Assembly (NCBI RefSeq): GCF_005405885.1
Contig: NZ_BJFL01000002.1
Span: forward strand, 248,001-312,000
Reading direction: 5' to 3'
Length of the DNA: 64,000 bases
From: Gandjariella thermophila
GTDB taxonomy: Bacteria > Actinomycetota > Actinomycetes > Mycobacteriales > Pseudonocardiaceae
The notes beneath the pieces are model-generated. The model was not told where the DNA came from, made no database searches, and saw only the letters and a program-made list of their open reading frames with translations. Below, in pieces: positions 9,253 to 17,389 of the stretch (the stretch's first letter is position 1; each line of letters begins with the position of its first letter). Both the position numbers and the translations under genes were made by a program.

Positions 9253-9281
9253 ATCTTGACAGTCTTCTCATAAAGGTGCAA
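9253..9281 (-). promoter_or_regulatory. Promoter of arsRC, in the arsR-arsI divergent region
   Basis: On the minus strand TTGCAC (9281-9276) and CAAGAT (9258-9253) are separated by exactly 17 bases, with the arsR GTG starting seven bases after CAAGAT. On the plus strand TTGACA (9256-9261) faces arsI, so the two promoters overlap and ArsR bound here could control both. No clean palindromic operator was found, so the ArsR site itself is not defined. Confidence 0.5.
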
Positions 9282-9368
9282 CGTGGGTCTCCCCACTGTT
9301 TCGATGACGGTCTATCCAGAGGCGAAGAGGCCATCTCCGGGCCGTGCTCGCCACGAGGAGGAATCGAC

Positions 9369-9788
9369 GTGTCTCGCGTGCAACTGGCGCTCCGGGTCGG
9401 CGACCTGGACGCCTCGATCGACTTCTACGCCAAGCTGCTCGGCGTCGAGCCCACCAAGCGACGTCCCGGCTACGCCAACTTCGCCGTCCAGCGGCCGCCG
9501 CTGAAGCTGGTCCTGCTGCAGGGTGACCCGGGTCGGGCCACGGCGCTGGACCACCTCGGCATCGAGGTGGAATCCGCCGCCGAGGTCGGGCACGCCACCG
9601 ATCGGCTGGCGGCCCTGGGCATGGAGACCACCGTGCAGGAGGACGTCACCTGCTGCTACGCCGTGCAGGACAAGGTTTGGGTCACCGGCCCCGGCCAGGA
9701 ACCGTGGGAGGTCTACGCCGTCAAGTCCGACTCGCCCGAGTGCTGCGCCAACGAAGCCACCACATCCCCCGCCGGCTGCTGCGCCTGA
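9369..9788 (+). CDS. arsI: ArsI/CadI-family vicinal-oxygen-chelate protein, probable organoarsenical lyase
   Basis: 139 residues. Gln5, His62 and Glu114 are spaced as the metal triad of the VOC-fold C-As lyase ArsI, and a vicinal Cys-Cys at 95-96 (TCCYAVQDKVWV) would bind trivalent organoarsenicals. ArsI cleaves the carbon-arsenic bond of methylarsenite-type compounds; the related CadI proteins are cadmium-induced and of unclear activity. The C-terminal tail has two further Cys-Cys pairs (125-126 and 137-138), probably extra thiol ligands. GTG 9369 has GAGGAGGAA five bases upstream. Divergent from arsRC. Confidence 0.85.
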   Translation: MSRVQLALRVGDLDASIDFYAKLLGVEPTKRRPGYANFAVQRPPLKLVLLQGDPGRATALDHLGIEVESAAEVGHATDRLAALGMETTVQEDVTCCYAVQDKVWVTGPGQEPWEVYAVKSDSPECCANEATTSPAGCCA

Positions 9789-10025
9789 CCGCCCATCCGC
9801 ATGGCGTTGTTAGTCCCGCATGGAAAGGTGCGAACGAACCGCCCTATGCGCTCGGGGCCTGCGTACCTTTCCGTATAGCACCGCCGTGGATCAACCGCCA
9901 TGCTCGGGAGGCGTCGGTGCGGCAGGACAGCGCGGGCCACGCCGACCGTTCGGCGGCATCACCGGTCGATCGGAAGGGACCGCATCGACGGTGGCGCCGG
10001 GGCCAGCAAGGCGAGGGGGTTTGGC

Positions 10026-11084
10026 GTGGACGCATCCACTCTGGCGACCACGGTCGTCCGGATCATCACCGCGATCGCGACCCGGCCACCCGGCGACGAC
10101 GCGGCCGGGAGTGTCGCGAGAGAGCTGTACGAGTTCGTCCGGAACAACATCGCCGGGTCGGCACGCGGCCGGCAGGTACTGGAGCAGTTCGAGCAGCATC
10201 CCGGGGAACCACTGCTGCACGACGCGCTGCGGGACACCGTCGCCGGACTGGTCCGCAACGACCCCGACCTGTCGCAGCGGCTGGAGCGGATGACGGCGCG
10301 GTACCACGCGACCCAGGGCGGCGCCGGAACCATCACCGGGGACCAGCGCAACCTCAGCGTCAACACGGTCAGCGGGGTACGCGGGCGCAACCAGATTTCC
10401 ATCGGGCCGATGACCATCACCAACAACCGCCAGGCGCGGATCTCGTTGGCGGTGGTCGGGGTGGTTGTGGTGCTTCTGCTCGGCTGGGGCGCCTACGGCG
10501 TGGTCAACGTGTTCACCGGCGGAAGCGGCGGCACACCGGCCGGTGCGGAACCGGCGGAGCACGCGGCCGCCGGCGTGGCGCCCGACGGGAGCAGCCCGCA
10601 GGGCTCCGGCTCCGACGCCGGCAGGGCCACCCACGAGTCGGTCGATCTCCGCTACACCCCGTCGCTGGGTGACCCCATGGAAACCCATTTCGACGTGACG
10701 ATCCAGTTCGGCCAGCCCGGCTCGGACACCACGTCGTGCAACTTCGCGCCGCCGCCCGGGACGACCACCGTCCCGTTCACGTTGACCACGGTGAACCGCA
10801 ACACCACCGGCAACCTCGACACGGTCCCGCAGACCAAGATCCGCAGCCTCGCCCCGTCGGCGATCGTCTACCTGGCCTCGCCCTCCTGCGAGCCGCTGAC
10901 CGACACGATCTACGGTTTCTGGCCCGGGCCCCGGCAGGAGCGCACCGTCGACCTGGTGCTGGTCGGCGTGCCGCGGAACGCGCTGGCGACCGCCGGCGTG
11001 GAGATCACCTTCGGCCTGGTGAACCCATTGCGTTCCGAGAGCGATCCGCCGCCCACCGAGAAGGTCGTGCGGGCGACGGCGTAG
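10026..11084 (+). CDS. Single-pass membrane protein with cytoplasmic helical domain and extracellular domain
   Basis: 352 residues, not recognised as a named family. Residues 1-90 look helical and cytoplasmic. Residues 100-134 are rich in Asn, Gly, Gln, Ser and Ile (GDQRNLSVNTVSG, RNQISIGPMTITNN) and resemble the short beta-prone linkers seen in actinobacterial signalling proteins. A strong transmembrane helix spans about 140-160. Residues 165-210 are a Gly/Ala/Ser linker and 215-350 a beta-rich outer domain with two cysteines (near 238 and 289) that could pair. GTG 10026 follows GAGGGGG by six bases. It is alone on its strand between arsI and a convergent HAD gene. Confidence 0.75.
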   Translation: MDASTLATTVVRIITAIATRPPGDDAAGSVARELYEFVRNNIAGSARGRQVLEQFEQHPGEPLLHDALRDTVAGLVRNDPDLSQRLERMTARYHATQGGAGTITGDQRNLSVNTVSGVRGRNQISIGPMTITNNRQARISLAVVGVVVVLLLGWGAYGVVNVFTGGSGGTPAGAEPAEHAAAGVAPDGSSPQGSGSDAGRATHESVDLRYTPSLGDPMETHFDVTIQFGQPGSDTTSCNFAPPPGTTTVPFTLTTVNRNTTGNLDTVPQTKIRSLAPSAIVYLASPSCEPLTDTIYGFWPGPRQERTVDLVLVGVPRNALATAGVEITFGLVNPLRSESDPPPTEKVVRATA

Positions 11085-11156
11085 CACGCGCCCACGCCGA
11101 GCAGGCCCCGGCTGTGCCGACGGATCGGCACCAGTGTCGATACCGCCGGACTGCGG

Positions 11157-11867
11157 TCAAGCACCGTCTGGAACACCTCCGGCGACGTCGCCATGGTGCT
11201 CGGTCGCCGCAACGACCCCTGAGTCAGGGTGGCGGCCGAGGATCTGGTCGAGTTCGGCGAGGGTGGCTTCGTTGGACTGATGGTGGACGGCGTGCCAGCC
11301 GAGGGCGCGGGCGGCGGTGCAGTTGACCGGGGTGTCGTCGATCAGCACGCAGCGCGACGGGTCGACGCCGAGGGTTTGCTCGGCGTGCCGGTAGATGGCC
11401 TCCTCCGGCTTGCACAGGCCGATCTCGTGGGAGCGGACGGCGGCGGCGAAGACGGCCGAGTCGGGCATGAGGCGAGCGCGGTGCGGTTCCCACTCGCGGA
11501 CGCTGTTGGTGAGCAGGCCGAGCCGCACCGAGGCGGAGGACCGTGCGACGAGTTGGTCGTACAGCGCGGTGTTGAACTCGCGGTCGGCGTACCAGAGTTC
11601 GCCGAACTCGCGCAGGTCCGCCCGCGGCGTGTGGTCGGGTCCCAGCGCGTCGGCGACCTGCTCGCCCCACTCGGCGACGCTAACCAGGCCCCGCTCCAGC
11701 GGACCCAGCGTTGTCAGCCCGTACCGGGCGGCGACCGTGTCGAACGCTGCCAGGACGGCGTCCAGCGGGACGCCGACGGTGCGCACGAAGCGCCGCATCA
11801 CGCCGTCGATGGGGTCGGTCAGCACCCCACCGAAGTCGCACCACACCACCCAGCCACCGTCGGCCAT
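11157..11867 (-). CDS. HAD-superfamily hydrolase (subfamily IA-like)
   Basis: 236 residues. Motif I is CDFGGVLTD (nucleophile Asp11), motif II is the LLTNS serine/threonine strand, motif III the lysine in GLCKPEEAIY, and motif IV the acidic pair in VLIDDTPVNC. The DFGGVL variant, with Gly two residues after the nucleophile, is common in the group related to the N-terminal phosphatase of epoxide hydrolase. A helical cap lies at about residues 20-95. Substrate unknown, probably a small phosphorylated metabolite. Confidence 0.88.
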   Translation of the reverse strand: MADGGWVVWCDFGGVLTDPIDGVMRRFVRTVGVPLDAVLAAFDTVAARYGLTTLGPLERGLVSVAEWGEQVADALGPDHTPRADLREFGELWYADREFNTALYDQLVARSSASVRLGLLTNSVREWEPHRARLMPDSAVFAAAVRSHEIGLCKPEEAIYRHAEQTLGVDPSRCVLIDDTPVNCTAARALGWHAVHHQSNEATLAELDQILGRHPDSGVVAATEHHGDVAGGVPDGA

Positions 11868-11882
11868 CGCGCGCGCCGCTCC

Positions 11883-11990
11883 TCACGTCAACCCGCACCG
11901 GACCAAAGCATTCACGATGTGCCGCCGCAACGCCAGGTACAGCGCGAGTCCCGGCAGGCATGCCAGGCCGGCCACGGCCATCAGGCCCGG
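11883..11990 (-). pseudogene. C-terminal remnant of a carbohydrate ABC transporter permease (MalG type)
   Basis: The minus strand reads RRPGLMAVAGLACLPGLALY followed by LALRRHIVNALVRCGLT and a stop. This is the last helix and the cytoplasmic tail pattern (leucine-rich helix, then a basic R-R-H-I-V block) of binding-protein-dependent sugar permeases. Nothing of the rest of the permease lies upstream; the frame runs directly into the DJ-1 remnant. It is a scar of a deletion. Confidence 0.5.
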
Positions 11991-12408
11991 TCGGCGCCGC
12001 CGCCCGAGGCCGGTGACGGCTCAGCGAGGGGCCGGCGGGGTGCGGCCGGCTGGGCGGCGTGGCACAGGTGCGCCAGCGGCCTCCGCTCCTCGACGAAGTG
12101 CCGGACGATGCGCTGGCAGTCCGGGTTGTTGCGGATGTGCTCGGGCGCCCGGCCGCCGGGGATCACCGCCGCCACGTACTCGGCCGGGTCGACGTCGGCG
12201 AACGCCACGTCCGCCGGCCAGCTATGCCCGGGCTTCTCGGTGTAGGTGTCGAAACCCGCCACGAAGTCGTGTACCACGAATGCAAGGTCTTCGTGGTCGG
12301 CGCGGCGACGTGCACCTCGTAGCCCTCCTCCAGCAACCGCTGGTACGGGTAAAAAGAACTCGAGATCCTCGGCGGCGTCGCCGGTCACGACGACCCGAAA
12401 CCGGACCT
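11981..12408 (-). pseudogene. Decayed DJ-1/PfpI-family gene
   Basis: Recognisable DJ-1/PfpI blocks are V-V-T-G-D-A-A-E-D-L-E-F-F, FVVHDFVAGFDTYTEKPGHSW, VIPGGRAPEHIRN and the nucleophile region L-A-H-L-C-H. Between the first two the reading frame is wrong: an A5 run at 12351-12355 (T5 in the gene) has one base too many, and shifting there restores F-F-Y-P-Y-Q-R-L-L-E-E-G-Y-E-V. A base is missing again near 12280, so the two errors cancel. The C-terminus is lost just after the nucleophile cysteine, and no proper start codon remains. Confidence 0.7.
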
Positions 12409-12425
12409 TGGAGAGGGGACCGCCG

Positions 12426-13613
12426 GTGCGCACCGCGTGGCTGCTGGTCGCGATCGTCGTGCTGGCGCTGGACCTGCGCCCGCCGTTCACCGCCGCCGGC
12501 GCGCTGCTCCCGGCCATCACCGCCGACCTGCACCTGCCCCCCGCGGTGGCCGGGCTGCTGCCCACCCTCCCGGTGGTCTGCCTGGGGGTGTTCGCGGTGG
12601 CCGCGCCGCCGCTGCGCCGCCGGTGGGGGGACGAGGGTGTGATCGCGGTGTGCCTGCCGCTGCTCGTCGGCGGGAGCCTGTTGCGCGCCGCGGGCGGCGC
12701 TGCCGCGCTGTTCGCCGGCACCGTGGTGGTCGGTGCGGCCGTGGGCATCGCCAACGTGGCGCTGCCCGCGCTGATCAAGCGGGAGTTCCCGGCCCGGGTC
12801 ACCCAGGTGACCTCCCTCTACACCGTGTTCCTCACCCTGGGCAGCAGCGTCGCCGCCGCCGGCGCGGTGCCGCTGATGCACGCCGCCGGCGGCAGTTGGC
12901 GGGTGCCGCTGCTGCTGCTCGCCGCGCTGGGCGTGCTCACCGCACTGGTGTGGCTGCCGCTGTTCCGTGGCCGGACCGCCGGCAGCGCACCCGCCGCCGG
13001 CGCCATCACCAGCCTGCTGGGCAGCCCGCTGGCGTGGCAGGTGACCGCTTTCATGGGCTTGCAGTCGCTGCTGGCGTACGTGGTGTTCGGTTGGATGCCC
13101 ACCATCGCGCAGGCGCGTGGCCTGGCCGACACCGCGGCCGGCCTGGTGCTCTCGCTGTCCACCCTGCTGCAGGCGGGCGGTGCGATGTGCCTGCCGTTGC
13201 TGGCCGGCCGGCGAGCCGGCCAGCGCGGGCTGGCGGTCGCCCTGTTCGCGCTGGCCGCGGCCGGGCTGGTCGGGTTCTTCCTGGCGCCGGTCTCGTGGAT
13301 CTGGGGGTGTTCCGTGGTGCTCGGGTTCGGCATGGGCGCCCTGTTCGCGCTGGCGCTGAGCCTGATCGGGCTGCGCGCGGGCGACGCGGCCACCGCCGCC
13401 CGGCTGTCCGGCCAGGCGCAGGCGGTGGGATACCTGCTGGCCGCCATGGGACCGCTGCTGGTGGGCCTGCTGCACCAGGCCACCGGGGGCTGGCTGGCCG
13501 CGCTGGTGCTGCTGCTCGCGGTGTGCCTGGCGGGAGCCACCGCCGGGCTGGGCGCCGGCCGGCCGAAGCATGTCGGGCCGGCCCCCGCCGAGCCGGCCGA
13601 CGCGCGGACCTGA
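12426..13613 (+). CDS. MFS transporter, CynX/NimT-like
   Basis: 395 residues with about twelve hydrophobic segments, beginning L-L-V-A-I-V-V-L-A-L-D-L-R-P. The opening (RPPFTAAGALLPAI), the A-x-A-P-P-L-R-R-R loop after helix 2 and the ALPALIKREFP stretch after helix 4 fit the CynX/NimT group, whose members move cyanate, nitroimidazoles or remain uncharacterised. GTG 12426 has AGAGGGGA six bases upstream; the more distal in-frame ATG would overlap the DJ-1 remnant. It stands alone. Confidence 0.85.
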   Translation: MRTAWLLVAIVVLALDLRPPFTAAGALLPAITADLHLPPAVAGLLPTLPVVCLGVFAVAAPPLRRRWGDEGVIAVCLPLLVGGSLLRAAGGAAALFAGTVVVGAAVGIANVALPALIKREFPARVTQVTSLYTVFLTLGSSVAAAGAVPLMHAAGGSWRVPLLLLAALGVLTALVWLPLFRGRTAGSAPAAGAITSLLGSPLAWQVTAFMGLQSLLAYVVFGWMPTIAQARGLADTAAGLVLSLSTLLQAGGAMCLPLLAGRRAGQRGLAVALFALAAAGLVGFFLAPVSWIWGCSVVLGFGMGALFALALSLIGLRAGDAATAARLSGQAQAVGYLLAAMGPLLVGLLHQATGGWLAALVLLLAVCLAGATAGLGAGRPKHVGPAPAEPADART

Positions 13614-13615
13614 CC

Positions 13616-13638
13616 GCTCGGCGTCCCAGCCGCCGAGC
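13616..13638. terminator. Hairpin between convergent MFS and lipase-maturation-factor genes
   Basis: GCTCGGCG and CGCCGAGC form a perfect eight-base stem with a seven-base loop, starting three bases after the MFS stop and ending 36 bases before the end of the convergent gene. It is probably a shared terminator without a U-tract. Confidence 0.5.
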
Positions 13639-13673
13639 ACGCCATGGCGCAGCGTGCGGAGGTCGGCGAGGGG

Positions 13674-15107
13674 TCAGCGGGTGCGGCCGTGCGCCGGGCG
13701 CAGGCTCACCGGCCGCACGTACTCGCCGACCAGCGAGCGCTGCCACCACGCACCGGTCTCCCGGCGCTGCCGGAGGTCGGTGAACCGGTACCGGTACAGC
13801 AGGGCGCGCACGTGGGACGGCGGGGCGTCCGGGAACGGGTTGCGGCGCAGCAACCGCAGCACCGCGCGGTCCCCGCCGAGCAGCTTGCGCAGCAGCGGGA
13901 GCAGCCACGGGTCGGCGTACCGGGGGGACAGCCCGGCGAACCACATCATCCAGTCCAGCCGCAGGTGGTACGGCGCCACCTGGGGCGGCAGCCGCCGAGG
14001 GTCACCGGGCTTGCCCTTGAACTCGTACTCCGACCACGCGATGTCCCCGGTGATCTCGGTGGCCCGGGTGCCCTCGATGACCACCTCGTAGCGGTCCCGG
14101 CTGATGCTGCCGAACGCGCCGTAGGTGTTCACCAGGTGCAGCGGGTCGAAGCTGTAGTTCATCAGCTGGCGACGGGAGACCAGGTTGCGCGCCGGCGCGT
14201 AGCTGAGCACCACCACCAGCACGGTCACCGCCAGCACCAGCCCCTGGTACCAGCTCGGCGCGGCACCGCCGGCCGGGGCCGTCACCCCGAAGACCCACCG
14301 GTAGTCCACAAGGGACAGTGCGAGCACGATGGTCAACCAGTTGAGCCAGGCGAAGTTGCCGGAGGCGACCAGCCAGAGCTGGGTGACCACGACCACCCCG
14401 GCGGCCACGGTGGCCACCGGCTGCGGCGCGAACAGCGCCACCGGTGCCACGAGCTGCGCGACGTGGTTGGCGGCCACCTCGACCCGGTGCAGCCGGTCGG
14501 GCAGGCGGTGGAACAACCAGCTCAGCGGCCCCGGCATGGGCTGGGTCTCGTGGTGGTAGCGCAGGCAGGTCAGGTTCCGCCAGCACGGATCGCCGCGCAG
14601 CTTGATCAGGCCGGCGCCGAACTCCACCCGGAACAGCAGCCAGCGCAGCAGCCACAGCACCAGGGTGGGCGGGGCGGTCTGCGCGTTGCCCAGGAAGATG
14701 GCCAGGAACCCGGTCTCCAGCAGCAGCGACTCCCAGCCGAAGCCGTACCACACCTGGCCGACGTTGACGATCGACAGGTACAGCGCCCAGAGCACGGCCC
14801 ACAGCAGCATCGCCGCCCACAGCGGCAGCACGTCCGGCACTCCAGCGACCGCGGCCGCGGCGAGCACCACCCCGGTCCAGCCGACGGCGGCGAAGAACCC
14901 GTCCGAGTAGTGCAGGTGGAACAGGCTGGGCGAGCGGCGGAACGGCACCCGTTCCAGGAACCGCGGCACCGGCAGCAGCCCGCGCTCGCCGAGCAGCGGG
15001 CGGAACTGGTTCACCGCGACCAGGAAGGCCACCAGGTAGACGGCGCCGAGGCCGCGCTGGAACACCAACCGGGCGAACTCGTAGTCCGGGTCGACGAACC
15101 ACCCCAT
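13674..15107 (-). CDS. Lipase maturation factor family membrane protein
   Basis: 477 residues. The N-terminal half has several transmembrane helices, with the family pattern of paired aromatic and charged residues (FGWESLLLETGFLAIFLG, FRVEFGAGLIKLRGDPCWR) and L-T-C-L-R-Y-H-H-E-T-Q-P-M-P-G. The C-terminal half has NTYGAFGSISRDRYEVVIEG and RLDWMMWFAGL, standard LMF1/LMF2 blocks. In animals LMF1 is an ER chaperone for lipases; bacterial homologues are uncharacterised. The start overlaps the stop of the upstream FAD oxidoreductase (ATGA), so the two are coupled and probably act on the same process. Confidence 0.88.
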   Translation of the reverse strand: MGWFVDPDYEFARLVFQRGLGAVYLVAFLVAVNQFRPLLGERGLLPVPRFLERVPFRRSPSLFHLHYSDGFFAAVGWTGVVLAAAAVAGVPDVLPLWAAMLLWAVLWALYLSIVNVGQVWYGFGWESLLLETGFLAIFLGNAQTAPPTLVLWLLRWLLFRVEFGAGLIKLRGDPCWRNLTCLRYHHETQPMPGPLSWLFHRLPDRLHRVEVAANHVAQLVAPVALFAPQPVATVAAGVVVVTQLWLVASGNFAWLNWLTIVLALSLVDYRWVFGVTAPAGGAAPSWYQGLVLAVTVLVVVLSYAPARNLVSRRQLMNYSFDPLHLVNTYGAFGSISRDRYEVVIEGTRATEITGDIAWSEYEFKGKPGDPRRLPPQVAPYHLRLDWMMWFAGLSPRYADPWLLPLLRKLLGGDRAVLRLLRRNPFPDAPPSHVRALLYRYRFTDLRQRRETGAWWQRSLVGEYVRPVSLRPAHGRTR

Positions 15108-16558
15108 CACGAGCCACTCCCTTTCCGCGAGAAGGCGCGCCGCAAGGCGGCGCCGGCCGCGTGGTAGCCGCACATGCCGTGCACCCCGGGACCCGGCGGG
15201 GTGGCCGAGGAGCACAGGTAGATCGCCGGGTTCCCGGTGGCGTACGGCACCCGCGCCAGCATGGGCCGGAACATCAGCCGCAACTGGTCGCAGCGTCCCA
15301 CGGCGATGTCCCCACCCACGTTGTTCGGGTTGCGCGCCGCCACCTCGGCTGGGCCGCTGATGGTACGGGCCAGCACGGTGTCCCGGAAGCCGGGTGCGAA
15401 CCGCTCGATCTGGCGCTCCACCGCCTCGGTCAGGTCGCCACGCCAGCCGTTCGGCACGTGCGCGTACACCCAGAGCACGTGCCGGCCCTCCGGCGCGCGG
15501 GTCGGGTCGAACAGGCTGGGCTGGGCGGCGATGAGGAACGGCGGTTGCGGCGGCGCACCGTTGTGCACGGCCCGCAGCGCCGCGCCGATCTCGGCCAGTG
15601 ACGGTCCCAGGTGGACGGTGCCGGCGCGCCGGCACGGCTGCGCGGTCCACGGAACCGGCTCGGACAGCGCGTAGTCCACTTTGAACACTCCGGGGCCGTG
15701 CCGGTAGCGGCGGAACCGCTCGGCGAACCGGCGCGGCAGCGCGTCGCCGGCGATCGTGGCCACCTGCTCCGGGTTGGTGTCGAACAGGTACGCGCGGGCC
15801 GGGGGCAGCTCGCGCAGCGTGCGCACCGGGCGCCCGGTCTCGATCTTGCCGCCCAGCGAGGTCAAAAGCGAGGTCAGCGCGTCCGCGATCGCCTGCGATC
15901 CGCCGCGCGGGAACGGCCAGCCGCCCGCGTGCGCCGCCAGCGAGAACAGCAGCGCCACCCCGCCCGTCGCGGGCGCGGTGAGCGGCGCGATCACGTGCGC
16001 GGCCAACCCGGCGAGCAGCCCGCGGGCCCGCTCGCCGCGGAAGCACCGGGCGAGCACGGCGGCCGGGGCGGCGGCGCGCGGCCCGAACCGGCCCAGCAGC
16101 AGCGGGTGCCGGGGCAGCCCGGCCAGCGGTGCGCGCAGCACGTCCTCGGCCAACTCGTCCCACCGGTCCGCGAACGGCCGGACCAGCCACAGATAGGTGT
16201 CCCGGTCCACGCCGAGCGATTCGGCGGTCGCGGCGGCCGACCGGTCCAGCACGGCGGCGGAGCCGTCCGGGAACGGGTGCGCCAGCGGCAGGTCCGGATG
16301 CACCCACTCCAGGCCGTGGTCGGTCAGCGGCAGCGCCCGGAACGCGGGGGAGCCGGCGCCGAGCGGGTGCACCGCGGAGCACGGGTCGTGCCGGAATCCC
16401 GGCAGGGTCAGTTCCTCGGTGCGCGCCCCGCCGCCGACGCCGTCGGCGCCCTCGTACACCCGCACGGCAAGTCCCGCCCTGGCCAGGGTGACCGCCGCGG
16501 TGAGCCCGTTCGGACCGGCGCCCACCACGATCGCGTCGACGTTCGCCATACGCTCCAT
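15107..16558 (-). CDS. NAD(P)/FAD-dependent oxidoreductase, phytoene desaturase-like
   Basis: 483 residues. The dinucleotide-binding motif [13 protein letters not shown] lies at residues 11-23, followed by the G-G-G-A-R-T-E-E loop. The C-terminal FAD motif region reads [16 protein letters not shown]. The family includes carotenoid desaturases and the animal PYROXD2/RetSat group. No carotenoid genes are nearby; its only partner is the lipase maturation factor gene, which overlaps it by four bases. Met4 at 16549, with GGAG three bases before, is an alternative start. Confidence 0.85.
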   Translation of the reverse strand: MERMANVDAIVVGAGPNGLTAAVTLARAGLAVRVYEGADGVGGGARTEELTLPGFRHDPCSAVHPLGAGSPAFRALPLTDHGLEWVHPDLPLAHPFPDGSAAVLDRSAAATAESLGVDRDTYLWLVRPFADRWDELAEDVLRAPLAGLPRHPLLLGRFGPRAAAPAAVLARCFRGERARGLLAGLAAHVIAPLTAPATGGVALLFSLAAHAGGWPFPRGGSQAIADALTSLLTSLGGKIETGRPVRTLRELPPARAYLFDTNPEQVATIAGDALPRRFAERFRRYRHGPGVFKVDYALSEPVPWTAQPCRRAGTVHLGPSLAEIGAALRAVHNGAPPQPPFLIAAQPSLFDPTRAPEGRHVLWVYAHVPNGWRGDLTEAVERQIERFAPGFRDTVLARTISGPAEVAARNPNNVGGDIAVGRCDQLRLMFRPMLARVPYATGNPAIYLCSSATPPGPGVHGMCGYHAAGAALRRAFSRKGSGS

Positions 16559-16598
16559 CGTCCGACTCTCGGCGCGGACCGCGCACGCCGCGCGCCGT

Positions 16599-16672
16599 GC
16601 GTGTTGCTGAACGCGCGCGGGGCTTCGCCGGGCTCGTCAGCGCGGCCCGTCCGGCTGCGGAACAGGCTGTCA
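16599..16672 (-). repeat. Internally deleted copy of the 170-bp structured repeat
   Basis: Both ends of the repeat are kept: GCGTGTTGCTGAACG at the left (the full copy has GCCTGTTCCGCAACG) and CGGAACAGGCTGTCA at the right. About 80 internal bases are missing, while GGGGCTTCGCC and GGGCTCGTCA survive in order. Unlike the other copies its terminal TGA does not end a recognisable gene; an in-frame TAG lies four codons earlier. Confidence 0.6.
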
Positions 16673-16780
16673 TCTCCCGACGCGCTACCCGTGCACGCGG
16701 CCGGTCATGCTCGGTCGGTGGTGTCGCGTAGCGTGCGGGAGGAGGCCTTCGGCCGCGAACGAGAACGTGGGGGTGTCGCC

Positions 16781-16880
16781 GTGACGACCAGCGCGGATGT
16801 CCTGATCGACGGGCTCGGCCGGATTCGCGAGGCGGTGCGCGGTGTGGTCCGCGGGGTGGTCCGCGGGGGCAGGCGGCGTT
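16781..16880 (+). pseudogene. N-terminal remnant of a DinB/DUF664-family gene
   Basis: GTG 16781, preceded by GGGGGTG, starts MTTSADVLIDGLGRIREAVR, which matches the beginning of actinobacterial DinB/DUF664 proteins. The frame then runs into a tandem duplication of GTGGTCCGCGGG (translated V-V-R-G twice) and an arginine/serine-rich stretch unlike the family, and is antisense to the next gene. The metal-binding histidines of the family are absent, so only the first 20 or so codons survive. Confidence 0.5.
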
Positions 16881-16929
16881 CGTCCGCGGCATCGCCCGCC
16901 GCCGGTAGCGCCGGTGGCGCGGCGACGTC

Positions 16930-17355
16930 TCATGCCGTGACGTCCAGGTTGGCGAGCACCCGGGTGGGCCGCAGCCGCACCACCAGCTCGCCGGGCACGC
17001 CGTTGCGCCGGCCGAACTCCTCGGCCCGCTCCTCGCCCACGTACCGGGCGGCGATCCGGGTGGCCGTGCGCAGCAGCTCGTCCGGGTCCTCCGAGGTCAC
17101 CGCGGTGCCCTGGACCTGGACGAACCCGTACGGCGGCTCCTCGAGGTCGACGCACAGCGTCAGCCGGGGATCGCGGGCGATCGCCGCTCCCTTGGCGGTG
17201 TTCCCGCCGGTGTTGAACACGATCTCGTCGCCCTCCACGACGAACCAGATCGGCGTCACCAGCGGCCGCCCGTCGCGGGCGGTGTAGCCGAGCTTCCCGG
17301 TCCTGCTGCCGTGCTCCAGGAAGGCGCGGACGTCGGGATCGCTGATCGATGCCAT
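16930..17355 (-). CDS. PPOX-class F420-dependent enzyme (pyridoxamine oxidase fold)
   Basis: 141 residues, the usual size. The split-barrel domain opens with L-G-Y-T-A-R-D-G-R-P-L-V-T-P-I-W-F and continues with NTGGNTAKGAAIARDPR and V-D-L-E-E-P-P-Y-G-F-V-Q-V-Q-G. The K-G-A/R-D-P-R pattern is typical of F420-binding members of the pyridoxamine-phosphate-oxidase-like superfamily in actinobacteria (TIGR03618 type). It probably reduces a small substrate with F420H2. Start ATG 17355; 34 bases downstream of the capA-like gene on the same strand, so they may be co-transcribed. Confidence 0.88.
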   Translation of the reverse strand: MASISDPDVRAFLEHGSRTGKLGYTARDGRPLVTPIWFVVEGDEIVFNTGGNTAKGAAIARDPRLTLCVDLEEPPYGFVQVQGTAVTSEDPDELLRTATRIAARYVGEERAEEFGRRNGVPGELVVRLRPTRVLANLDVTA

Positions 17356-17389
17356 GCCAGGCGACTGTAGGGCAGCGCGGCGGTGGCGT

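Noticed and set aside
11157-11212. Minus-strand frame reading M-A-T-S-P-E-V-F-Q-T-V-L-D-R that starts at the HAD gene's 3' end
   Set aside because: It looks protein-like at its start but overlaps the HAD coding region and then the convergent gene, and I recognise no family.
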